Shown: positions 29,246-38,033 of the stretch, in pieces
Layout of the letters: each line of letters starts with the position of its first letter
How positions within the stretch are numbered: position 1 is the stretch's first letter
Source: Prorocentrum cordatum
Lineage: Eukaryota; Sar; Dinophyceae; Prorocentrales; Prorocentraceae
Length of the DNA stretch: 64,000 nucleotides
Direction: 5' to 3'
Assembly (NCBI GenBank): GCA_963575745.1
Contig: CAUYUJ010014764.1
Coordinates: 89,085-153,084, forward strand
Program-made: the position numbers and the translations under genes
The notes under the pieces: model-generated
The model's database searches: none
Told to the model about the DNA's origin: nothing
What the model saw: the letters and a program-made list of their open reading frames with translations, nothing else

Positions 29246-29630
29246 GGGACCGGCTCTTCGTCCGGAGCCGTCTTCTGACGACCCCTGGGGCCTGGCGAGG
29301 TCCTGCCCTTAGCGATTGCCACTTGGATTTCCTCAGTAGGACGTGTGTGTCACGTGTCGGGCAATTGGATCAGCGCGCAACGCGCGCACGCGCACGCGCG
29401 CACGCGCACGCGCGTGGTGAGCGCTGCATTGCCCACTATAGAAAAGCCGGCCTGCTGTGTTGGAAAGCATCTGGCACCCTTCGTGGTTGCTGGTTGGGCC
29501 TTGGGCACCCCACTTCAGGACGCAGGACAACTCCGCCCCCCCAGGCGGGCGCTGGGGAGGGGCTTTCCTGGCAGGGCAGGGGAATTCTTGGGAGCAGCCC
29601 CGCCATCCAAGAGGCCCTTTCAGAGCACCC
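29246..29630. other. No gene; (GCGCAC)n at 29380-29415
   Basis: A short GCGCACGCGCAC microsatellite in otherwise unassigned sequence. Confidence 0.45.
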
Positions 29631-29930
29631 CTCCTCCTCCTCCTCCTCCTCCTCCTCCTCCTCGTCCTCCTCCTCCTCCTCCTCCTCCTCAGCCCTCCTC
29701 CTGCGGAGAGCGGCGGCGAACCTCCAGGTTCCCCCACACCACGTGGTGCGCGTCCGGGCGTGGCTCGCCCGTGCGCCCGGCCATGGCGGAGCCGGCCCCG
29801 CCCACGGCTAGGAGGAGGAGGAGGAGGAGGAGGAGGAGGAGGAGGAGGAGGAGGAGGAGGAGGGGGAGGGGGAGGAGGAGGAGGAGGAGGAGGAGGAGGA
29901 GGAGGAGGAGGAGGAGGAGGAGGGAGCAAG
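29631..29930. repeat. Opposed (TCC)n and (GGA)n tracts
   Basis: (TCC)n at 29631-29695 and (GGA)n at 29806-29930 face each other across about 110 bases, so the strand could fold into a long hairpin. The spacer reads openly in several frames without a recognised domain. Confidence 0.9.
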
Positions 29931-30035
29931 GGGGGAGGTGATGGGGCGACGACAAGGTGCGGGGGGGGGGCCAGCTCAGGGGGGGAATGCTGGCCCCGAG
30001 TCGGCGATGCATCGCCGACAGATCGGCCACCTCGG

Positions 30036-30275
30036 GCTATGTTGCTCCCATCGGACTTAAGGGCCACATCCCATAAATAATTTCGAGCACCCGGAAAAGT
30101 GTCGAAAGAGTGTCGAAACAGAGCCGAAAGAGTGTCGAGACGGTGTCGAAACAATGTCGGACGAGTGTCTCCGAGGGCCCGACACGTGAAAACCTTCGAG
30201 TTTCGGTTCTTCTTTCTGGTGCTCGAAATTCTGTCTGGTGGTCAAGGCTGCAGTCGGTTGGAACATCAGAAACCT
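30036..30275. repeat. Family M dispersed repeat
   Basis: TGTTGCTCCCATCGGACTTA, AATAATTTCGAGCACCCGG, AGTGTCGAAACA units, then GGGCCCGACACGTGAAAACC and GGTGCTCGAAATTCTGTCTG. Homologous, in the same order, to 37089-37230 and 50147-50360. Confidence 0.75.
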
Positions 30276-30659
30276 CGGGGATCCCCGAGCGGTGTGGCAG
30301 GGACGGGTCGCCGCGCGGCTCTGGGACCCAGGTCGGCCTCCACAGGCGTCTCGCGCGACGGGGGCCTCCGGGGCCCCCAAGAGCCGTGCGGCGACGGGCC
30401 GCGCGGCGAGGTCGGTGGGGGCTCCGAGGTCGCCACGCGGTCCGTCACCGCACGGCTTGGCATCCCCCGACCGTGTGCCCCCGGACTGACACCGCACGCT
30501 CCTGGGTCGCGAGCGGCGAGGGGGTCCCCACTGGCGACGAGGAGGCGGTCGGCGGTCGATGCATGACAGGTGTTTTTGTCAACCATCCTGTGGTGTCGGG
30601 TCTCCGCTTTGAGAGAGGCCTTGGCACCGAGCTTCCTGCAAACCTTGCATGCGGTGCTG
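30276..30659. other. No recognisable gene
   Basis: GC-rich unique sequence; GTGCGGCGACGGGCCGCGCG and CGGTCCGTCACCGCACGGC form partial inverted matches. No domain. Confidence 0.35.
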
Positions 30660-31190
30660 CGCCCACCGCACGTCCACGTCGGCACACCTCTCACACGCTT
30701 CGTGGCCCCATGAGGAGCCCAACCGAAGGCCCCAGTGGCAAAACTCCCCTGCGGCTCCCCGCCCACCGCATGTCCATTTCGGAACAGCCCTCACACATTT
30801 CATGGCCCCATGAGACGCTCCACCGAGGGCCCCACTGGCAGGGTTCACATGCGGCTCCCTGCCCATCTCACCTCCATTTCGGCACACCCCTCACACGTTT
30901 CGTGGCCCCACAGGGAGCTCTACGGGGGACCCCAGTGGTAGGGTTCGCATGCGGTTCCCCGTCCACCGCATGTCCATTTCGGCACACCCCTCTGGCAGGG
31001 TTCACATGTGGCACCCCGCCCACCGCATGTCCATGTCGGCACACCCCTCACACGTTTCGTGGCCCCACAGGACGCTCTAGCGGGGACCCCAGTGGTAGGG
31101 TTCGCATGCGGTTCCCCGTCCACCGCATGTCCATTTCGGAACACCCCATCACACGCTTCGTGGCCCCATAAGGAGCTCCACTGGTCGCCA
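30660..31190. repeat. Diverged, inverted relatives of the 90-bp satellite
   Basis: Five to six units of about 90-100 bases containing CGCATGTCCATTTCGGCACA, CCCCTCACACGTTTCGTGGC and GAGCTCCAC, the reverse complement of the array at 25895-27290, with more substitutions. Confidence 0.8.
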
Positions 31191-31337
31191 AAGTGGCACG
31201 GTTCATCAAAGTGAGGGGGCTGAACCGAACGGTCATTCACTGTCCCTGGGAGCGTGGCTGAAGTGGAATTCCGCGATGCGAATCCTTGTTGTTGTTGTTG
31301 TTGATGTTGATGTTGCTGATGTTCGTTGTTGTCGTCG

Positions 31338-33060
31338 TCCCATCCGCGACCCGCCCCGCGACCCACCCGCGACCCACCCGCGACCCACCCGGGACCCACC
31401 CGCGACCCACCCTGCGACCCACCCGCGACCCACCCGCGACCCACCCGCGACCCACCAGCGACCCACCCGCGACCCGCCCGCGACCCACCCCAAGAGCCCC
31501 CCGGCGACCCACCCGCGACCCACCCGCGACCCACCCGCGACCCACCCGCGACCCACCCGCGACCAACCGGCGACCCACCCGCGACCCACCCGCGACCCGC
31601 CCCGCGACCCACCCAAAATTTTCGGCGCCTGCGGCGGGCTTCTCTTGCATTCGTTCGAAGTGGAAAACCTGCGACCCACCCGCGACCCAAACCGCGCCCG
31701 CGACCCACCCGCGACCCAGCGCGACCCACCCGCGACCCGCCCGCGACCCACCCCGCGACCCACCCAAAATTTTCGGCGCCTGCGGCGGGTTTCTTTTGCA
31801 TTCGTTCCAGGTGGAGAACCTGCGACCCACCCGCGACCCAAACCGCGCCCGCGACCCACCCGCGACCCACCGCGACCCACCCGCGACCCACCCGCGACCC
31901 ACGACCCACCCAAAATTTTCGGGCGCCTGCGGCGGGCTTCTTTGCATTCGTTCCAGGTGGAGAACCTGCGACCCACCCGCGACCCAAACCGCGCCCGCGA
32001 CCCAACCCGCGACCCACCGCGACCCACCCCGCGACCCACCCGCGACCAACCAGCGGCCCACCAACGACCACCCGCGACCCACCCGCGACCAAACACGGCA
32101 ACCCGCCCGCGTCCCACCCCGAGAACCCCCCGACGACCCACTGGCGACCCACCGGCGACCCACACGCGACCCACCCGCGACACACCGCGACCCACCCGCG
32201 ACCCACCACGCGACCCACCCAAAATTTTCGGCGCCTGCGGCGGGCTTCTCTTGCATTCGTTCGAATCGGAAAACCTGCGACCCACCCGCGACCCAAACCG
32301 CGCCCGCGACCCACCCGCGACCCCGCGACCCACCCGCGACCGCGACCCACCCGCGACCCACCCAAAATGTTCGGCGCCTGCGGCGGGCTTCTTTTGCAGT
32401 CGTCCCAGGTGGAGAACCTGCGACCCACCCGCGACCCACCCCGCGACCCACCCAAAATTTTCGGCGCCTGCTGCGGGCTTCTTTTGCATTCGTTCCAAGT
32501 GGAGAACCTGCGACCCACCCGCGACCAAAACCGACCCCGCAACCCACCCACGACCCACCCGGGACCCACCCCGCGACCCACCCGCGACCCACCCGCGACC
32601 CACCAACGACCCACCCGCGACCCACCTGCGACCCAAACCGCGACCCCCCCGCGACCCACCGCGACCCACCCGCGACCTACCCGCGACCCACCCAAAATTT
32701 TCGGCGCCTGCGGCGGGCTTCTTTTGCATTCGTTCCAGGTGGAGAACCTGCGACCCGCCCGCGACCCAAACCGCGTTCCGTGTACAAATCAACATTTTCG
32801 GCGCCTGGCGCCTGCGGCGGGCTGTTTTTTGAATTCTTTCCAGGTGGAGGTGGAGAGCCCACGACCCACCCGCGCCTGCGGCGGGTTTCTTTTGCATTCG
32901 TTCCAGGTGGAGAACCTGCGACCCAAACCGCGTTCAGTGTACAAATCAAAAGTTTCGGCGCCTGCGGCGGGCTGTTTCTTTGAATTCTTTCCAGGTGGAG
33001 GTGGAGAGCCCGCGACCCACCCGCGACCCAAACCGCGTTCACTGAACAGGCCAAAAATTC
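31338..33060. repeat. (CGCGACCCAC)n array with higher-order modules
   Basis: Hundreds of CGCGACCCAC decamers, with single-base length changes, are interrupted about ten times (31615, 31766, 31911, 32221, 32363, 32455, 32695, 32792, 32947, 33048) by a 55-60 base module: AAAATTTTCGGCGCCTGCGG, CGGGCTTCTTTTGCATTCG, TTCCAGGTGGAGAACCTG. Three late modules have a TTTGAATTC variant preceded by GTGTACAAATCAA. All six frames are open in places; no gene is implied. Confidence 0.9.
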
Positions 33061-33134
33061 GGCGCCTGCGGCGGTCCGCCGGCTCGACGCCCGCGTCGCC
33101 CGCGCCCTCCCCCTCACTCTTATCCGCAATTGCG

Positions 33135-33345
33135 GGGTGCTACGTATGCGCCCCCCCGCCAACCGCATGTCCCTTTCGGCACCTCACTCACACACTTCGT
33201 GGCCCTATTGGGAACTCCACTGATGGCCCCCATGGCAGGGTTCACATGCGCCCCCCCCACTCCCCGCATGTCCATCTCGGCACACCACCACTCACACGTT
33301 TCACGGCCCAATTGGGAGCTCCACCGAACGCCCCAGTGGGAGGGC
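33135..33345. repeat. Diverged 90-bp satellite units
   Basis: CGCATGTCCCTTTCGGCAC, CACTTCGTGGCCCTATTGGG and TCACATGCGCC units, same orientation as 30660-31190. Together the two blocks bracket the decamer array. Confidence 0.7.
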
Positions 33346-33949
33346 GCCGAGGACCAACGAAAACGCCCGAGGACCCTGAGCGCATCCCCCCCCCCGAAGC
33401 TTATCGCCCCTCTGTCGGGCGCGGCCTGACCGACCCCTGGCAAACCATCCCCCTCCGTGACGCCATTCTCGCCTTTCAAGCTGCCCCCCGGCCGCATACG
33501 TGCGTCCTGGGGCGAGGCGAGGGGGATGTCACAGGAACGGATGGCTTGCTATAGGGGTCGGTTAGGCCGCCCCTGACTCTATCGTGCCCCCCGAGGAGAA
33601 GGCGCCAAGCCGACCGCGCCAGCGGTGCCGAGGCCGCCGCCGCGGGGCTTTCCCGCCGGCGGGCGCAGCGCCCTCGGCCGACCAGGCGGCCGGGCGGAGC
33701 CGGCCGGCCGATGTCGCCCCTGGGCCCGCTGGGGAGGGCGAAGGCACGGTCCTCCCTCCTTCTTGCCCTGCTTCTCCGCCGCCCGATTCCCGACGGCCTG
33801 GGAGGCCGTCGCGAGGCTGCCACGTGCCGCCCCCCCGAGGAGGGCGGCCCCGCGGGGGGTCGACCCGAGGGGCGGGCGCCCCCCCCCGGGGGTCGCCCGC
33901 CTCCGTGGCCGCAGGGCGCGTGAAGCAGGCACGCGAGGCAGGGAAAGGC
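33346..33949. other. GC-rich DNA, no recognisable gene
   Basis: Open frames on both strands by composition only. Confidence 0.4.
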
Positions 33950-34225
33950 GAGGAGGAGGAGGAGGAGGAGGAGGAGGAGGAGGAGGAGGAGGAGACGTGG
34001 AGGAGAGGACGCGCACACGCAGTGACGAAGAGGGGGAGGAGGAGGAGCAGGAGGAGGAGGAGGAGGAGGAGGAGGAGGAGGAGGAGGAGGACGTGGAGGA
34101 GAGGACGCGCACACGCAGTGACGAAGAGGAGGAGGATGAGGAGGAGGATGAGGAGGAGGATGAGGAGGAGGAGGAGGGGGAGACGTGGAGGAGAGGACGC
34201 GCACGCGCAGTGACGAAGAGGGGGG
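33950..34225. repeat. (GGA)n with three identical 39-base islands
   Basis: GACGTGGAGGAGAGGACGCG followed by CACACGCAGTGACGAAGAGG occurs at about 33992, 34088 and 34182, about 95 bases apart, between (GGA)n and (GAGGAT)n stretches. A higher-order repeat built on a microsatellite. Confidence 0.85.
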
Positions 34226-34329
34226 CGCGGCGGCTCTGCAGCGGCGGCGCGGCGGGACTGGCGGGCGTGGCCGCGGCCGCAGTCGCCGAGTGGGTTGGCG
34301 AAGAGGCCTCTCCTCTTCCCCAAGAGGGT

Positions 34330-34489
34330 CAGGTCGGGCATGTCCCCCTTACGGGCGGCTTTTGGACGGAACGTACAAGGTACTGGACACATGCCCAAAC
34401 GCAGCACAAACAATATTAGACACATCGTCCCCACACGATTTTCGGACTATGTTTGCACATTCCTTCTGCAGGGGGACACGCCCGACTGA
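34330..34489. mobile_element. Family G MITE-like element
   Basis: AGGTCGGGCATGTCCCCCTT, ACGGGCGGCTTTTGGACGGA to GCAGGGGGACACGCCCGACT. Confidence 0.85.
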
Positions 34490-34752
34490 AAATTGAGGCG
34501 CTCCGGCGGAGGAGGGGCCCCGGTCCCACCCAAAAGCACCCCCGCCCGCCGAGGCAGGCGATGAGGTTGCAGTCGGCCCGTGTATCACAGGGATGCGGCG
34601 CTGCCTCGTTGCTGATATACCAAGCTGGACCGGGCGAGGCTGAGCTCTATATCGGATGTGTTCTCCTCCTCCTCTCCCTCCTCCGCCTCCTCCTCCTCCT
34701 CCTCCGCGAGCCCGTCGGCGTCGTCGCGCAGTTCCTGAGGAGGCAGAGCTCT

Positions 34753-34885
34753 AGTCCAGGGCAATGTTTAATACATAGGTTTTTCTAGCATATCGGATTT
34801 TAAACATATAGTTTTTAAATACTCAATCCCTGGACTTTTAATACATGATCCGCACGCGGAGCATGTATTAAACAACGACACTGTA
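34753..34885. mobile_element. Family J AT-rich element
   Basis: CCAGGGCAATGTTTAATACA at the left, TGATCCGCACGCGGAGCATG and CGACACTGTA at the right. Confidence 0.7.
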
Positions 34886-35139
34886 GGGGGATCATGCGCA
34901 GATGCTCCATCGGGCGATGCTCACACCATCGGCGCACCTCGGGAACGTGCCCCTGGAGTGCGAGGCAAAACGAGCAGGGCAAGCTGGGGCAACGGCAACT
35001 CAAAATCGGTCCCAGGACCCTTCCCAGGGGCCCAAACGCGCCAATTCTCCGAGCTGCGTCGAGCCGTGGCAACGAGGGCGCCACCCGAAGGCCAACTGCC
35101 GTTGTCTCAACTCGCCTTTCTCTGACATCGCCGCGTCGA

Positions 35140-35345
35140 TCGTTCAACCTTGATGATGGGCCTGCTTTCCACCACCACCACCATAAGTTGGAGGGGAAAG
35201 GAGGTGGACGACGAGGAGGAGGAGGACGAAGAGGAGGAGGAGGAGGAGGAGGAGGTGAAGGAAGAGGAAGAGGAGGAGGAGGACCCCCTCCCCCTCCTAC
35301 TTGTGGTGGTGGTGGAGAGCAGGCCCATCACTTGAAAAATCGCTG
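35140..35345. mobile_element. Foldback element with internal (GGA)n
   Basis: TTGATGATGGGCCTGCTTTC, CACCACCACCACCATAAG at the left is inverted at the right (CTTGTGGTGGTGGTGGAGAG, CAGGCCCATCACTTGAA), giving arms of over 40 bases. The centre is (GGA)n with GACGA and GAAGA interruptions. Confidence 0.75.
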
Positions 35346-35499
35346 CACGATCGCGGCCTTCGGACAGCGCAGACAGTTGGACATCGGCCGACTCCGCTCC
35401 GGGCCACATGCGGCGCTCAGCCTTCATAAACGCCCGCGCGCTGGGGGTCGCCGCCGCGTCGACGTTGACCAGCCGTAGGATAAAATCGCCTCCCTCGCC

Positions 35500-35612
35500 A
35501 TCGCTCGGACGTCCATTCCCTGTTTTTTTTGGTTTCGTGCGTGGTTTTTTCGGCAGATGGTCAAGGATGCTCCTCGATGGTCATCGCCGAGGAAAAAATG
35601 CAGATGCCAGGA
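35500..35612. mobile_element. Family I MITE-like element
   Basis: ATCGCTCGGACGTCCATTCC is intact; the right end is eroded. Confidence 0.65.
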
Positions 35613-36288
35613 TCCCCTCCCTCTCCTTTTGCCTGTTTCCAGGATCGGCCAACATCGGATCGAGAATTGGAGTCAGGTCGGCCTGCCTCGGTACGGAGTC
35701 CAAATCGAGTTGGATCGGCTGCGCTATAGGAGGCACCACCAGGGGCAATGCAGGCATCGGGCAGCACCAGAATCGATGTCGAATCAGATGGATAAACGGA
35801 CGCTGCATTCTGCCTCCCCCGAAGCCCGCCGTCGATGTCAACGCCCCTCTAACGGGGATTCCACCACTGGGTACATTGGCCAGTGACCTGGCGAAGCCAA
35901 CCCTCTCCAATGTGGGCAACGCTGCACTGCCAGAGAGGGGCCCTAAAGCGGCAACTTCCGGCAAATTTCCAAAGCTCCCATTGGTGAGTACCCATTACGG
36001 TGCCGCCGTCCGTGGGTCCCGGGAATTCGGGACGCGTTTCCCGGGACCGCGTCTTAACCGTGAATCGCTCTTTGACTGTCTTGGGGCCCGGCCAGGGCCG
36101 CCTCCCCCTCCGAGAGGCTGACAGTGGGGCCAATGTCGCGGGCCGGTGAGATCCCCACGAAGGTCGGGGTCCGGAGGTGACCTCAGGCAACCGCCTTCGA
36201 GACGCACCCCTGCAAATCAGATAGTTCTGAGAGACCGACCGGGGTTCAGAACTCGCAGGATGACCATAGCCAAGTGGGCGACTGAGTA
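35613..36288. other. No recognisable gene
   Basis: A minus-strand frame is open across 35849-36940 but crosses a foldback element and shows no domain, so I do not call it. A small inverted repeat, GGTCCCGGGAATT / GTTTCCCGGGACC, lies near 36016-36050. Confidence 0.4.
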
Positions 36289-36475
36289 TCGTCCAGCCGA
36301 TCCCCATCCCCAGCGGCGTGGCCTGGGCCCCGCTGGCCGATTTACCCCCCCAGATGGGGATATAGGCCGTTGTCTTCGGGTTTAGAGGGGTATATCCCCA
36401 AGTGGGGTGGTAATTTGGTGGTGGTCTCGAAGGGGATGGGGATGGGGATGGGGATCGGTTGAACGATACCGAGCG
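36289..36475. mobile_element. Foldback element with GTATCGTYCARCCGATCCCC ends
   Basis: Left GTATCGTCCAGCCGATCCCC and the inverted right end (GGGGATCGGTTGAACGATAC) match at about 23 of 26 positions. The interior GGCCGTTGTCTTCGGGTT is shared with 2200-2240. Confidence 0.7.
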
Positions 36476-36960
36476 ACGAGAAGAGCTGGGACTTACGCGA
36501 GATGGCATTGCGGCCTTCCGCGGTGGCTTACACAGGCCGCCAGCGCGGCACGCCGCGTGGAGAAGAGGGCGCTCCCGCGCGACCTTGCGCGAGCAGCTTT
36601 CGCGCCAAGGTCGGTGAAAACGACCTCGTCGTCCTTCGGCGTCGCTCAAGTGAACCCAGGCGGGAATATCCGATACAGTCAAAACTGATAGCAAGGACGC
36701 GCGAGAAGGATGCAAGCCCCTTTCGGGCGATGGCGGGACGCCCCCCCCCCGGCCGATTCCACTAACTGGAATTGCCGTCACCCGAAAAGCACCAACTACG
36801 GCAAACCTGGTTTGGGGAATCCCGTCAATTTTTTTAGGGTTTCGGGGCCCAGTCACTGACCGGCTCCCCTTCACCGGGGTCCTGGCTTTACCCGACCCTT
36901 GGACGCCCGTGGTGAAGCTTTTTCGAGCGTGGCGGGCCATCGAGCGTAGTCAAGGACCTT
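36476..36960. other. No recognisable gene
   Basis: Unique sequence without a domain or repeat match that I can identify. Confidence 0.35.
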
Positions 36961-37088
36961 CAAGTTGAGCAGGGGCCGGCCGTCCCGGCATTCCTCCAGG
37001 CCTACCACGACATGCTCTCAGAACCCCAAAAAGTTCTAAGAACGAAAACGCTGCTCTTAGAACATAAGCCCGATGCGTTTAAACGAGG
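36961..37088. mobile_element. Family E element, uninterrupted
   Basis: CAAGTTGAGCAGGGGCCGGC, AGGCCTACCACGACATGCTC, GTTCTAAGAACGAAAACGCT, GCTCTTAGAACATAAGCCCG. This copy gives the empty site for the nested insertion at 15426-15595. Confidence 0.75.
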
Positions 37089-37230
37089 CAACATCGTGCC
37101 CGACGAGTGTCTCCCAAGGCCCGACACGACAAAATCCTCGAACTTCGGGTAGTTATTGGATGCTCGGAATTCTCTCTGGTGATCAAGGCTAAAGTAGGTT
37201 GGAACATCATAACCTCACCCTTGGCTTCGA
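37089..37230. repeat. Family M dispersed repeat
   Basis: CGACGAGTGTCTCCCAAGGC, CCGACACGACAAAATCCTCG, TCTCTGGTGATCAAGGCTAA parallel 30150-30275. Confidence 0.7.
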
Positions 37231-37268
37231 CCGTACCCCAGCATCGATCGGACCCCGCAGGGGTAGGG

Positions 37269-37643
37269 TTAGGTCGGGCGTGCTTCCCTACAGGCGGATT
37301 TTGGACGAAAAATCAAACACGCTCCAAACATGCCCCAACCATGCTCAAAAATACTCAAACATCGTCCCCAGACTGTTTTTGTTGAAGATCCCCCTCCTCC
37401 TCCTCCTCCTCCTCCTCCTCCTCCTCCTCCTCCTCCGTTTCATATGATCGATTTTCTTGTTTGCGCATGGCCGCCTGTGCATCCTAATGCTTGGGGCCCG
37501 CAGGCCGCTCCCACTGGAGCTGGCACGCAAGCTGTAATTGTAACTCTTCCCCGCCTGCGCCCTCAGTGGCCGCCCTTCGCGGGCATGCAGGCCTGACCTG
37601 ACCTGACCTGAAGATCCCCCCTGCAGAAGGACACGCCCGACTC
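37269..37643. mobile_element. Family G MITE interrupted by a 215-bp insertion
   Basis: TTAGGTCGGGCGTGCTTCCC at the left and GCAGAAGGACACGCCCGACT at the right; the middle is split at 37395. Confidence 0.85.
37395..37609 (+). mobile_element. SINE-like insertion with 11-bp target duplication
   Basis: GAAGATCCCCC stands on both sides (37384-37394 and 37610-37620). The 215-base insert begins with about 45 bases of (TCC)n and ends with a (CCTGA)n tail (CCTGACCTGACCTGACCT). A long target duplication plus a simple-repeat 3' tail fits target-primed reverse transcription. The family is not recognised, and it has no coding content. The (TCC)n lies inside the duplication, so it arrived with the insert or grew afterwards. 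Confidence 0.7.
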
Positions 37644-37757
37644 AAACGCAAGCTGCAACATCAGGACCTCACCCTTGGCTTCGACCGCACCCCAGCATCG
37701 ATCGGACACCGCAGGGGGTATGACGCACAGATCTCTGGCCGTGCAGCGCCCACCCCC

Positions 37758-37812
37758 CGAGAGGAGGAGGAGGAGGAGGAGGAGGAGGAGGAGGAGGAGG
37801 AGGAGGAGGAGG
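37758..37812. repeat. (GAG)n tract, 5' flank of LINE-1
   Basis: Pure (GGA)n ending three bases before the LINE-1 leader. Confidence 0.95.
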
Positions 37813-37822
37813 AAGCCACTTG

Positions 37823-37840
37823 GGCTCAGACCATTTTGGC
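37823..37840 (+). other. Relict tandem spliced-leader junction
   Basis: GGCTCAGACCATTTTGGC matches 16 of 18 bases of the junction expected when one SL is spliced onto an older SL (GGCTCAAG then CCATTTTGGC), the arrangement reported for retroposed dinoflagellate genes. It lies at the 5' edge of LINE-1. Confidence 0.6.
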
Positions 37841-38033
37841 GAGCCCGTGGCTCACGCGTCGCGCCGCTTGCCGACAGGCGGCATCGCGGCAGCGCGCGAC
37901 GGCGCGCAGCAGGCGCCCAGTCAAGGAACCGAGCTGGCATAAGCGGGCCAGGGCGCAGCGAGGACGAGCCAGATTGCTCGTAGCGCTGGCCAAGGCCCAG
38001 ACCACGCTGGCCAATCATCATTCTTTCAATCAG

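Noticed and set aside
29785-29806. CTAGCCGTGGGCGGGGCC at a (TCC)n edge, minus strand, as a possible relict SL
   Set aside because: Only the first seven bases agree with the LINE-2 relict; the GGCTCA part is missing.
31233-33554. Frames of 460-740 codons rich in RPTRDPPATHP or GRGWVAGGS
   Set aside because: They come from the CGCGACCCAC decamer array; length changes of one base move the frame constantly.
35849-36940. 363-codon minus-strand frame
   Set aside because: It runs through a foldback element with inverted ends and shows no domain; likely chance in GC-rich DNA.
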